From: Astrothelium macrocarpum
Taxonomy: Eukaryota; Ascomycota; Dothideomycetes; Trypetheliales; Trypetheliaceae
Length of the DNA stretch: 64,000 bases
Direction: 5' to 3'
NCBI GenBank assembly: GCA_021030915.1
Contig: JAGEMR010000007.1
Span: forward strand, 248,001-312,000
Within the stretch, counting starts at the first letter, position 1, and each line of letters opens with the position of its first letter. The position numbers were made by a program, and so were the translations under genes. The notes below the pieces were generated by a model. That model did not search any database. It saw nothing but the letters and a program-made list of their open reading frames with translations, and was not told where the DNA came from. Below, in pieces: positions 48,561 through 59,495 of this stretch.

Positions 48561-49520
48561 TTACTCTTTTGTGAGACGTCTCAAAAGGCCTAGATTCAAC
48601 GGTAGCGGCTGGCCCATCCATATCGCACGTTGCGAATGATCTCGAACACCATCGCCCGTATTGGGGTGGATCAATGCGGAGAGCGGACCACGATTTATGA
48701 GAAGCCATGGAACGAAAGCACCGAATTGTTCTATCATTAAAATTTGTCAGCAATTATAGTTGAGATCAGTATCTTTCGAATGGATCTTAGCAGTTTACAA
48801 TGTGAAGGGGTGGTACCAGGAGTAAAGAGGTTCACTTCAAACATCGCTATAGGATGTGGGCCAATAGGACGATCAAAGACTTGATAGATCCGGAGTTCCG
48901 GAACTGTTGTGGTATTATGGCATTAGCAAAGACTCTTTCGCAACACAGTCCTCATCTCAAGAGGTTTGAACAAAGCGAGTAGCTAGACGAGTGCCTGCAG
49001 TGTATAAAAGATACCAGGGAGATAAAGCATGGTGCTCGTAGCGAAACTCACATTCCCGTCTAATCCTTTCCCACAGCTCTTTTGCAAAACTTGTTTGCGA
49101 AACATCTGTCTGTAGAAAGTAGATGTGCACATCGAAGCCACCGCGAATCCCATTGGTGATAGGTTCTGCAAATGACTTGTATGCGGTACTTTGGCTGAGA
49201 GCTGGAGGATTGATGAAAGACTTGCCATCGGAAGCACGCTCTCTAGAACAATGGAATGGTATTTAGCTTGTGCGCGGTGAACATTCTGAAAGCTGCCGGG
49301 ACAGATGCAAAAGAAGAACAGAGATACAGTCGATTAACTGTGGGTTGTAACGCATTGAAATCCAACCTAACCATAAGTCGTCTCTGGTGAGCCGGTCACC
49401 CAGCGAAATACATGTCCAAACCCGCAATATACATAAGAAATACACATACTCGGGCAGAGGCTTCAAGATTTCAAAACCCTCAAGCGGTGAAGGGTAAGTA
49501 TAGAGCGACGGATCACTCAT
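48561..49520 (-). CDS. DOPA 4,5-dioxygenase family protein
   Basis: This is a small metal-dependent extradiol dioxygenase-type enzyme; relatives cleave DOPA or other catechols. Four short exons, 49450-49520, 49052-49242, 48817-48903 and 48561-48730, join in phase to 172 aa. Introns are 207, 148 and 86 bp. Matches to the family are DPSLYTYPSPLEGFE, NGIRGGFDVHIYFLQ, FAKELWERIRREFPELRIYQV, DRPIGPHPIAMFEVNLFTP, FGAFVPWLLINRGPLSALIHPNTGD and RDHSQRAIWMG. The His residues in DVHIYF, GPHPIAMFEV and LIHPNTGD are the expected metal or active-site positions. Length fits the family. The gene is easy to miss because no exon exceeds 200 bp. The substrate is unknown. Confidence 0.88.
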
Positions 49521-50158
49521 GATTGTTACGTCTCGTGAATTGAAGTTGAGAAATGCTAAGCCAACTTGGAACACTGTGTAGCTGGTTGGCATCGCCCATG
49601 ATTTAATACCTTCGTTACTCCGCAGTATTCAAGGTACCTATTGCAAAGGATGTCGTGATTGCGAAGCATGGGCGGAACCATCCATTATCCGACTTCCGTT
49701 CCTTGCTTCGAGACCCTAGAGTGTGGCTGGCGTTCAAGCAATTTTAGTCATGTAACCAGGGGCTCCATCTATCGATTTCAAATCCTTACAATAAATGGAT
49801 GTAGCAATTTGTCAACAGTCGTCAGGCATGACTTGCTCACACTTTGAACGGTGTCTCTGCAAGAGCAAAAGGAACAACTCCAGGTCTTCAGAGCCAATCA
49901 GTACCGATCCGTGATTCAATTTCCGAAACCAACGCAAACAAAGAGATCACTACAATTACCAAAGCACAGCTCGAAATCAGTATTCTAAATTGCCTATTGA
50001 CCCAGACTCATCACCTAATTTGCCATGCTATGGGCTATCAATGTGGTTTCCCATCCAAGAAACATTCGAAGGTAACCAAGGAGGAAATCATGTCGGAAAT
50101 GGAGTCCAGCTCACAAGAACAAAGAATTGAATTGCCTCCCGACTAATGTGTCTTGTTA
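49521..50158. other. Intergenic, no gene recognised
   Basis: This 0.64-kb region lies between two minus-strand genes. A 100-codon plus-strand frame (49844-50146) has no features. It probably holds the dioxygenase promoter. Confidence 0.35.
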
Positions 50159-51661
50159 TCACACCACTTCAATGTTGGTATGGACTCGGATCGCCGAACT
50201 TGACCTCAGATCTTTCGATGGATTCAGTGGTCTTTCAATCAATCCAAAAAAAGATGATCTACGACCTCCACCTATAATAGTAGCCATGGAATCGCAATTC
50301 TCCATCTTATAGATTCTTTTACTTCGTACAAGTGCAACTTCAGGTTGACGCACTGGCGAATGCCAGATCTTGGCCCGGGTGGCTATTGGAGACCTTGAAT
50401 CCAGTAAACCCGAAAAAGAATGACTCATCTCAGAGCGTACCGGCCTCGGCATAGGTTGTCGGCCTCGAGTAATGAAACTAGATTGTTGCGAGGTTTTCCG
50501 CGATGTCAAGCAACGGAACATCCGGTCTAGGACGGGACGAAGAGAAGGAAGACAAGCTGAGAAAGTTAGCTTAGCGTAGGTTGATCATCACGTATTATAT
50601 ACCACAAACAATAGTCGTGCTTATCTCGATGATTGACAGGCTGATATCATGCGTGCTATCCCAGGTCCAATCGGCAATGTCAAAATTGGTCCTGTAAAGG
50701 GAAATCAGACGGTCTATCGACACGGCGGTAATACTATTGAGGTGTTAGAAGATTAAGATTATCCATTGGACATAGGGGTTTACGAGCAGAAAACCAAATG
50801 CGAACATCCCAGTCAAAGCGAATTTCTGGAGTCTTGGAAGATGCAGCTGCCAGATGAATGGAATTGGAAGAATTATCATAGCAACGTCTGTGAGTATTGT
50901 GGCTAGAGCAATAGATACGAGAAGCGAGCTCATTGGGACGGAACATTTGAAAGAAGGTGGTTCTGTCCAGTACTTGGGGGACTGTCTCTCCCAGAAGCCT
51001 TTTACAGGAGTGCATTGGAAGACCGTCAGCGTGACCTGAACGACAATTAGCACCCTTTCTGAAATGAGCAAAATCCAGTGCCGTCTCAAGCCTACTGCGA
51101 CGATGACCCAGCTGAGGAGACAGAATCCGAAAAGATAGATCCAAGGCCGTATTCGTCTATCATGACCAAAAATTCTCCAATAGAATCCTAGGATTGATGC
51201 TTTGGCAAAGCCAAGGGCAAAAACATAGACAGGCAAAAGGACGAAAATTCCCTTGCCAATAGCAACGCCAGCGTCTTTTGGGGCGACCCATACGTGCCTT
51301 CCGAGTCCACGTGGAATCACTATGTTTTATTAGCATATTGCTGACCAGATAGAGACGAAAGAACTGTACTAAAAGCAGTGATAATTAGGAACCCAATCGC
51401 TGCGAAGATCTATGCGTAATGTATCAATAGACTGTGAGAGTGGAGACCAGTACATCTCACACGCACAAGAGCCAAGCTGATGAAAAAGTCATCCCAAGAG
51501 AAAGCCGCCTGTGAAATTGTTCGTGATACCATCCGCAGCCCCACAAACAACATCGCAGCTATAAAACTCAATATGTAGGATGCTAACAGACTTGGAACTT
51601 GACTTTGGGAGAGATCGGTCCCAGGCGGAGGGGATGCAAGAAACGGCGAAGAAGGCATCAT
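50159..51661 (-). CDS. Pth11-like rhodopsin-domain membrane protein
   Basis: This is a seven-helix fungal membrane protein of the rhodopsin-domain (Pth11-like) family; some members sense surfaces or host cues. Exons are 51461-51661, 51370-51409, 51096-51319, 50784-51035, 50603-50733 and 50159-50556. Family marks are the N-terminal PPPGTDLSQSQ, the helix LLASYILSFIAAMLFVGLRM, SWDDFFISLAL, IPRGLGRHVW, VTLTVFQCTPVKGFW and CACLPSLRP, followed by a basic cytoplasmic tail. The 60-bp intron at 51036-51095 has no stop but is marked by GTAGGC, CTAAT and TTCAG. The junction 50784/50733 is one base out of phase with the GTAAAC donor. A GC-AG intron ending exon 4 at 50788 would restore GFLITAVSIDR. Otherwise the gene carries a frameshift. 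Confidence 0.75.
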
Positions 51662-52813
51662 TCGACTGAGAAGAGCTGATGGTGATTGCAATTCCAATGA
51701 CAGAGCCGACCTGGCCGCGTCTGAGTAGAGATGTAGCAGGTGAAAGCACATCAAAGAGATAACAACACCGAAATGGAGTAACGGAATCGTCCCATGATGA
51801 ATGGAAACGGAACATGCTTTGTGAATCGTGTGAATATCGTGCCGTAGAAAAGGTTCATCGGAAACTCAAGCTCATTAACGAATGGGCTGACTGCATCGAC
51901 ACAGGCTTCGATGGTCTGCATAGCTTATTTGCCATTCACTGGGTTGTTGGAAGACTTCCGTAGCTAGTATTCATCTAAATGCAAGATTAGCACCTGATTA
52001 ACTCTACAACCCATATTCAATCAGGGATGGCAAGAGGCAACGGCCGATCAAGGTTATTTATAAGCTTTGATGGATTGAGTTGGATCATGAAGTGAGAGCT
52101 GTCATCCTGCGTGTCCGGAACGGTTATATTTTTACAATGACGCTTTCGCCGAGTCCTCTGAATGTTTATCAATGCTTGATTTCTAGTCCTCGTGGTAAAA
52201 CGAAAAGACAACCGATCATAGTCATATCTGAGGGTAAAAGAAAAAAGAAAATAAAACAGAGCTAACTTACGTCAAACTATTCCTCGCTATGGATATGAGA
52301 ACTAAGCAAAGCCTTTGCTTGACTTCGGGGCGCCTAAATTTAACCGTGATGGGTGCCATTAGAGGATCACTCGCAAGAGAAGTTTTATAATATTACCTTC
52401 CATTTCCGTGGTTTCTGGCGCAGTGCACTTCATATTTTACGGTGAACTTCGATCTCACTCGATTAATATCACGGACATATGAGTATTTACCAGGAAACGA
52501 GGTTCCCCAACATTCCCCACCTTTTCCAATTTTGTTGGATTTGATCGTCACTGTGGTGTTCATTTTGTGAGCTTGGATCCACCATCATAGCTTACACCAG
52601 CCACAGGTGAGATTCTGCCATTGGAGATGGACCAAACAAATATCAGTGAACTTGCACAAGCTCGTTTCGAGACATTGGCGGGATTTCCAATGTTGGTGCA
52701 TATCTGACTTGCTTTCCTTGATCCTGTGCATTCGTAGGTATTCAGCGCCTTCCCTTCCTTCTTTTTGCATGAAGTTCTTGGACTAGTATACATTGACTAT
52801 CTTACTATTTGCT
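51662..52813. other. Divergent promoter region of two receptor-like genes
   Basis: This 1.15-kb region lies between head-to-head rhodopsin-domain genes. Small frames have no recognised features, and no repeats were seen. Confidence 0.4.
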
Positions 52814-54132
52814 ATGGTACCCGCTGACTCTATCTGGGGACCTCCTCCTGCTGGAGTCGACCTCAATCAAGACGTAGCCCCCCATGTTATAATCGTTATC
52901 ACCGTCTTCTATGTCTTAGCGGTCATTGCAGTTGTTTTGAGACTCGCCTCCCGTCGAGTAATTCGGACCGCATTATGGTGGGATGATTGGCTCATTCTGC
53001 TTGCTCTTGCACTGGATCTGGTCTGGTCATGTATGGCGGCTCCACTGAGTAGGTCAGCCATAAGTCCCTGGTAGACAGAATCTCTGTTAATATATACGCA
53101 GTGATCCAGCATGGTCTTGGCAAGCATCTTTGGGCTACCGGTCCAAGCTCGCTCTTCGTCCTATCGAAAGCCGTCTTTATCCAGGAAATCTTCTACGGCC
53201 TTGTCCAGTTCACCATTAAATGCTCCATCATAGCATTGCTCCTGCGACTTTTCAAACCTGGTGGCATTGCACTCAAATTATATATTACTTTCGGTCTTCT
53301 AACCACCTGGCTCATTATCTGGGTTAATTTCCGTAAGCTTATTGATGGCTTACCCAATCGGCTAATATTGAACAGGAGGGTGTAAACATATTTCAATGTC
53401 TCCCTGTCGGTGGTTCTTGGGAAAGATTCAACATGGAGCACCCAGCCAAAGCAACTTGCAAGCTAACCAGCAAAGCCGTCGGCATTGGCACAAGCATTTT
53501 CAACCCACTGTTTGATATAACGCTCATGCTCATACCTCTTCCGCACATCTGGCAAATACAAGCGCAGCAAGCACAGAAATTAGGGCTCATGGCCATCTTT
53601 GCCGTTGGACTTTTTGTAACCTGTGTGTCAATCGTACGGATCTATTTCATTGTTGATCTGCCGACATCGTCAATGGACTTTACTTGGAGCATTGTAGATA
53701 CAACGGTCTGGACTTCAGTTGAGGCCAATGTTGGTATCGTTTGCGGTAAGGTAGATGCTGCGGTTCACAATGGTCGCTAACACTCTTACTGTTACAGCTT
53801 GTCTACCCCTTCTGCGACCACTTTTCAACCGCGTCTCTAATGGGATAGCTGGGCCTAAAAGCCGTCGCGTGCAGGAGATTGGAACAACAACAAGGCTCTC
53901 TTGGGGCCGCACAAGGGCCAGGGCTGGCTCAAAACTGGAGAGCGAGGATCGGGAAGACTTCCTTCGTCGGGATTGCCCGTGTGACAATAACAATCGCATT
54001 CGAACAAGAATTGAAAAGCTGTCCCACAGGCCAGAAATCGAGCTCCGCGCCTTGGACGCTGAGGAGGGGATCGTAGTTCAAACGGATATTCGTGTTGGTC
54101 GCGACGAGCGCGACGATCACCGTTGGCTATAA
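52814..54132 (+). CDS. Pth11-like rhodopsin-domain membrane protein
   Basis: This is a second seven-helix rhodopsin-domain protein, head-to-head with the one at 50159-51661. Exons are 52814-53048, 53102-53322, 53376-53745 and 53798-54132, giving 386 aa. Features are GPPPAGVDLNQD, the helix VIIVITVFYVLAVIAVVLRL, WWDDWLILLALAL, IQHGLGKHLW, NIFQCLPVGGSW, TWSIVDTTVWTSVEANVGIVC and CLPLLRP, then a charged tail. The second intron uses a GTTAAT donor at 53323, placing a phase-0 intron five residues before FQC, exactly as in the neighbour; the stronger-looking GTAAGC donor at 53333 would break the frame. The intron before CLPLLRP is also shared. The ligand and signalling partner are unknown. Confidence 0.85.
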
Positions 54133-55215
54133 AAGGGAAACCAGCCTACTTCATTTAGGGGAAAAATTTGAGAGTAAGGGTGTCTAGTCGAAGGCCCAAG
54201 TCGAGATTATACCGGAACTCAAGCATTGTGAATAGGTGCTTTGTAGGGAGCTTCTTCTCCAGTCTGCTGGATCGACCATTGTATTTCGAGTATTTTAAGC
54301 ATGTTGGAGATAGTGGTAAGGGGATGGAGTATGTGACTTAGCAGATTTTAGCAAATCAAATTCATCTTGTGATGCGCTTGGACAGTCTTGGCACATGTAA
54401 AGAGGTGTGCAACAAGGTCACGCCTCTGGTCATCCACTGTTTGTTGATCAAATGCGGCAGTCCAAAAATGGCGCGTGACTTTCAGGCGTCCTCGCCATCG
54501 CCCATGTCTTTTGGAATACCGACCAAACTGCTCTCCACACCAAGTGTGCATCGACGTTTTGGAGCACATTCAGAAACGCGCCAAGTCCGGGTCGAACTAG
54601 CCTCGCTTGAGCTCGCTATCCGGCTACCAATGTCCAAGCCTGACCTGGTATGAGTGCTCTACGGGGCTTACCACCATATGTGGCAGTGTCCATGTCGAGA
54701 AGTGAGGCCGTATGTGATATTCGCACCTGACCCACCTTCATCCCGTTGCAGCAGTCAGACTGGCAGCAAGCAATGCTCCGTGTAAAGCTCACTCGCCAGC
54801 TCACATTCATATGCGGTCGAGGCTCTGACACCCCAACGAAGCGTCTGGAGTCTTGGTTGCAATCCGACGCGGCATAGGTGGTTCATCGTGAGATTCTCTC
54901 TGCGCGAGCGGGCGGTACATGCTCGTTGCAGCCAATCGGCGACGCGCGAAGCTCAGACCCTCACGGTCAAAGTAAAGATACACCTGCGCGTCGACCTGGC
55001 TTCAACTCTCACGGCTCCCGCTCACAAAAAAGTCTTGCCGCCTTGGGGGGGCACGGCAGCCTTACTCTGACTCTGCGCCCAGCGACTTCGCCCCATTTTG
55101 ACGGACGTTCCGACACGGCGACCTGCTTTACAAAACCCACCCTCCTCCGTTCGCCATTCCCCACCAATCCCCCCGCAATAGCGACGCAGCAAGCGCTCCC
55201 TTTTGAGTGGGTGTC
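54133..55215. other. Intergenic and promoter of CCCH gene
   Basis: This 1.1-kb region grows GC-rich to the right, as expected for the CCCH-gene promoter and leader. Overlapping frames show no domain. Confidence 0.4.
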
Positions 55216-57577
55216 ATGAACGGTTTCCCGCAGCCATTTGGCCCTGGAATCGGCGCCAACGGCAATAGACAGCCTCAACATCGACCATCTGGCGACTTCC
55301 GCAGCAATGGAGCTGCTCCTCCTCCATTTGGGCCGCCGCCCGGCAATGCGCCTGTACCAGTTCCACCCGCCAACGTGAACCATAGAAACGCTATGATGGG
55401 CGCTTCTGGTCACCGCGGACCTTTCGACGGTCCCCGAAGCCCACCCAACAACAAGAGTAGGTTTATTCCAGTATTTGGTACAACCCTCACGATCGCGTGC
55501 TTACTGGCTAGGAGTAGACACGTCACATGTCCCTTGTAAATTCTTCAGACAGAATGCTTGCCAGGCCGGCAAGGCATGTCCCTTTCTTCACTCCACCGAG
55601 CCTGCGAGCGAGACGGCGCCGTGTAAATACTTTGCAAAGGTGGGTTTTGGCTCTCCAGTTTCGGTTCGTAAAGGCTAAGGACGAGAACAGGGCAACTGTA
55701 AATTTGGGGCCAAGTGTGCCCTCGCGCATATCCTTCCCAATGGACAGCGAGTCAACCGACCGGATATGCCAGCAGGAAATCTTCCGGCTCGCATGAATGT
55801 CATACCGGGCAAGGATCCAGCTTTGGCAAGCTCGTTGTTGAGTATTGCAGCTAGGAATGTGCCTCCACCTGCTATGCCCATGCTCCCGCCAGAGTATGAG
55901 CATCTTGGTCCAATGCATCATCAGAAGCCCCAATACAATAATATTCCCACCATCGACACCACCTTCTCCTCGCATCCTGGATCCGCGTATGGATCTCCTC
56001 CAACTGACACCCAAGGCCGACTTCCCACATCTCCCAACCTACACCCTTTATCAGCCATGGATGCCCCGCTACCGGCTTCCTTCGACAGTCAGGGCATCTC
56101 TCATGCTGCAAGGTATGGTCCCATCGCGAAATCAGTACCATCCACGTTTGGGCTTGAATCCCCACCTTCTTCGTTACCCAAAAATAGAGTGTACATGGAC
56201 AATTCGGCTGGTACGATTCAGCAGCTTCGCAATTCCGCTTATGGAGATGGTCAGAAGCGTGTTGCCCGGAGCGGTCAGCCAACATCTTCGCCTCCGACAG
56301 AACCAGTCCCCTTTGCCCGACGAGCAATGCACTCCGAACGTCTGTCCACCCGGCCAAAGATGATTTCTGCTAGTCTTGGTGCAAATGTTCCAATGAGCGC
56401 CGTCAGTGCGGGAGAGCTCGGCAGTGATGAAGAATGGGGAGATGATTTTGCATTGGAGGAGGACTTGGTGCCTAATACTTTGAATGACTTGCTCACACCT
56501 CAAGAGCGAATGCGCCGCTTCTCCCGCAACGGTGAAGAGGACAGTCCCGGTGTTGGTCGCCGCTCGCTTTCTGGATTCAATACACCAAACGAAAATCTTA
56601 CTGTCGGCAGTCAGAATTCCAAAGTGGGTTCGCCAGGCGCGGGTTTGGGCACTTCACCGTCAAGGTTTTCGCACTTCTTCGCAACAAAGAATGCGAGTTC
56701 AGCTTCTGTATCAAAACAACCGTCGCTAAATGAACTTGCTGCGCGCAGTCCTACATCCACGGAATTACATGATCACACTGCCGCTAATCGATCCACTCAG
56801 CCGACCTTCTCATCACACATCGGATCTCCCCTTCGCAATGCATCGCTATATCCGTCATCCGCTGCAACACCGAACCCAACATCGCACCCTGCATCTGCTT
56901 CGAAGTCCTCCTCTCCAGCGCTGCGACCTGTCGGCTCCCCTTCCCTTAGACCAACTGGATCCCGCACGACTTCAGGTTCCCGTCCTCCCTCAGGCGATCT
57001 CACAGGTCTTCTTGCCTCGCGTAGCCCACCTCGTCAGAGCTCCATGAGTATCATAAGTCAACAGCTCCAACGCACTCGTCTGGAAAATTTGGCGGCCGCC
57101 GAAGAAGCCCGCAACGGTACACAGCAACATCCTGGAGTCTCTCGAGCATTTAGTGGATCGAGCATTGGCTCTAACACCAGTGTTGCCGCCAGCCCCAATA
57201 CTGGACTGAACGCTACCATCAGTAATACCATTCCGGGCCGGGGTAATTTCGATCGCGCAGTCAGTAGCAGCAGTATGGGCCGTGGCGAGAAAATCGATGA
57301 AGAAACGGCAATGTTTGAAATGGAGGCTGACGGTAATGACAGTGGTACTGGGACAAGTGATCCTGACTTGGTAGGCAATGCGTCCACTGTACCCAGTGAT
57401 AAGAATGCAGGAAACGACGCTACTGGCGTGACACAGAAGTCTGGAGGAACGTACGCCGACCGTGCGAAAAAAGAAGCCGGAAAGCCGTCTGGTGGCGGAA
57501 GCTACTGGCCATGGGCCAGCTCGAGTAGGACTCGTGCCGATCCGGGTGTTATTGGAGGACAGCGTGGCAAGAAGTAG
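55216..57577 (+). CDS. Two-finger CCCH zinc-finger protein
   Basis: Exons are 55216-55456, 55518-55639 and 55691-57577 (introns 61 and 51 bp), giving 749 aa. A Pro/Gly-rich N-terminus is followed by two adjacent CCCH fingers that bridge the introns: PCKFFRQNACQAGKACPFLH and PCKYFAKGNCKFGAKCALAH. Such fingers usually bind RNA. The remainder is long and disordered (Ser/Pro-rich), with an acidic patch GSDEEWGDDFALEED followed by LLTPQERMRR. It ends in a basic RGKK tail after a GGGSYWPWASSS motif. It resembles fungal Lee1-like CCCH proteins in finger sequence; the exact role is not established. Confidence 0.85.
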
Positions 57578-58087
57578 AACCAAGGATGCGAATTCCAAGT
57601 CAATGGCGACAACAATGGCACGGGGATCGGCATGATCTCTCACGCGCCCAGCGCGTCGAATGCGAATGACAGAATTCAGTGACGAAGATGAATACATACA
57701 CGACCGGAACAGGCGATTTCAATTCTTGATACCCAGATTTGCACACGGACATCATCATCTAGAAAAAGCAAAATGTGACAAAAAATTAGATTTTCATTCA
57801 CAAGCGAGGCGCGGAACTGGTAAAATCCGGCGTCACCGATATACCCTTTTCTTTTGATTCTTTGGCAAATCGAGTCCTGCAACAATACACGCATCCATGT
57901 CGGCGTCCTAGAACATCATCAAGCAAATCAAGTTTTGCATGGAATGCACCGACAGCATTCGAGAACTGGTTTAATGACTTCAATCATTTCCTTATATTTG
58001 TTAAAGACCAATCTAGTTCAGCATTCCATCCTTTTTCTTTTCCTCCCTCACTTCTTTCCAACCACTGTACACGAGCCACAACGGCTT
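57578..58087. other. 3' flank of CCCH gene, no gene recognised
   Basis: This 0.5-kb region contains only short overlapping frames. Confidence 0.35.
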
Positions 58088-58740
58088 TCAAGGGTCTTCG
58101 ACCTTTCTGAGAATCTGGACAGAGAGGGCAATTTCGTGGAATCGAGCGACAGCCGCCAGAGTCTGGACATGAGATATAGGTCCATGGGTGTTTTGGTACA
58201 TAGCACGAATTAGGTCGGCGGGATCTAATGAGGCCCAGGGGATGGGCTGTGGTGCAAATAGATAACTAGCTGTGTTTTACAGCTTCCGGGCAGCAGGAGT
58301 TTTGATTTGCATGGTTCGGATCGAGTGAGGCTGGGGACAAAGCGGAATCTTGACGAAGGCATCGTGACATTGCTTGAGTGATACTTATGAATGTAGGAAA
58401 GTTGTATGAGCCCCAATTTAAAGACTGTATTTCATTCTCCAGGATGGCTACGCTCATGTTGCGCCCAAGGTCCACATTCTTGTGTAAATCTAGAAACAAA
58501 CTATGCCGTGTGTAAAGAAAAGTAGGCGCTCGATGGATTGAGAATTGACAAGACATCCTGGCTCGGATGAAGACGCGATTGGATCTTTTGCAATACGTTG
58601 CAGGATGCGGTTCCAGAGTCCGCAATCCACGATATCTTTTGGAATGCGTATGACTCTTTCGGCCTTCCTGCGACGATGCAAAGTCGCCTTCTGAACTCGG
58701 AGAGGTGCCTCTCGTTGTGAAGGGGTTCTAGATGCACATC
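58088..58740 (-). CDS. Possible unrecognised multi-exon gene
   Basis: Two minus-strand segments read like protein. One is 58502-58690, with RVIRIPKDIVDCGLWNRILQ. The other is 58088-58246, with PWASLDPADLIRAMYQNTHG and LAAVARFHEIALSVQILRK before a stop at 58088-58090. A middle segment around 58281-58440 could join to the last by a 34-bp GTAAAA...ACCACAG intron, short for this genome. I could not find one phase-consistent model for the whole, so exon borders and the start are unknown. No family was recognised. It may also be a decayed gene. Confidence 0.25.
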
Positions 58741-58796
58741 TGACCTACGACATGGGTGGTCGCGAATGTGACTGGATATTAATCTTTCAAGCATCT

Positions 58797-59324
58797 TCAT
58801 CCTTTCCCTCCCTCTTTACCCGCATCCTTCTTCCCCTTTTTCTTCCCCTTTTTCTTCTCCCTCCGGCGTTTCTTCATTGCTGCCATCATGCCTTTCCGGC
58901 ACGCCTCCACATAACGTGGGTAAAAAGCCTCGAGCTCGTCTGGCTGAACGATTGTTCCAAATTGAATGCGTGAGGAGGGAGGACAGTTCTTGGAGTGGCC
59001 GGCAGAAGCGCGGATAAAGATGGGTACGGGATGGGAAGGGGAGAGGTCGGTGAGGGTATCTGAAGGAGAAGTAGGAGATTCGTACACTGGCCGGGGACTT
59101 AGTCTGATAACGAGAGCTGGAGAAAGAGAGCATGACACTCGTACAGCGTTTTTGCTTCAGAAAAATGGAGCCTTTGCCATTTTCATTCTTCTTAGAAAAG
59201 AGATCGTGAAGGCGAGCGAAGAACTACATATTGTGTCAGCGATACATTTCTCCACACTGACGAGGGCGCTCGACAGAGGACGAGACAAAGAGGACCGCAA
59301 TACCTCATCGTTGCTGAGATGCAT
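58797..59324 (-). CDS. Signal recognition particle subunit SRP14
   Basis: This is the Alu-domain protein of SRP, which binds SRP RNA and slows translation during targeting of secretory proteins. Exons are 59304-59324, 59145-59223 and 58797-59086, giving 129 aa with consistent phases (introns 80 and 58 bp). The start MHLSNDEFFARLHDLFSKKN and then GSIFLKQKRL match the family. After a Ser/Thr/Pro loop come PVPIFIRASAGHSK and the C-terminal helix PDELEAFYPRYVEACRKGM, followed by a Lys-rich tail (KKRRREKKKGKKKGKK), typical of SRP14. The third-exon acceptor was chosen for phase. Confidence 0.87.
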
Positions 59325-59495
59325 TTCAGCTAAAACAACACAATGATGATTGGTGCCCAAGATTAGAAAGTTATTGCTTTATTATCTGAGGTCGTCAATG
59401 TGCGGAAGCAAGCATCCAAGTCCGCCGCTCCCCGCACATCCATTTCCCGCCTCGCAAGCAAATTTTACCTCTGCTTTGCATCTTCGTCGACTGTG
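59325..59495. promoter_or_regulatory. Compact divergent promoter SRP14/SGD1
   Basis: Only 171 bp separates the two start codons, so both genes must share promoter DNA or have very short leaders. Confidence 0.5.

Noticed and set aside
53323..53376. Apparent frameshift in the second rhodopsin-domain gene
   Set aside because: Using the GTAAGC donor at 53333 breaks the frame, but a GTTAAT donor at 53323 restores it and places the intron exactly where the neighbouring paralogue has it.
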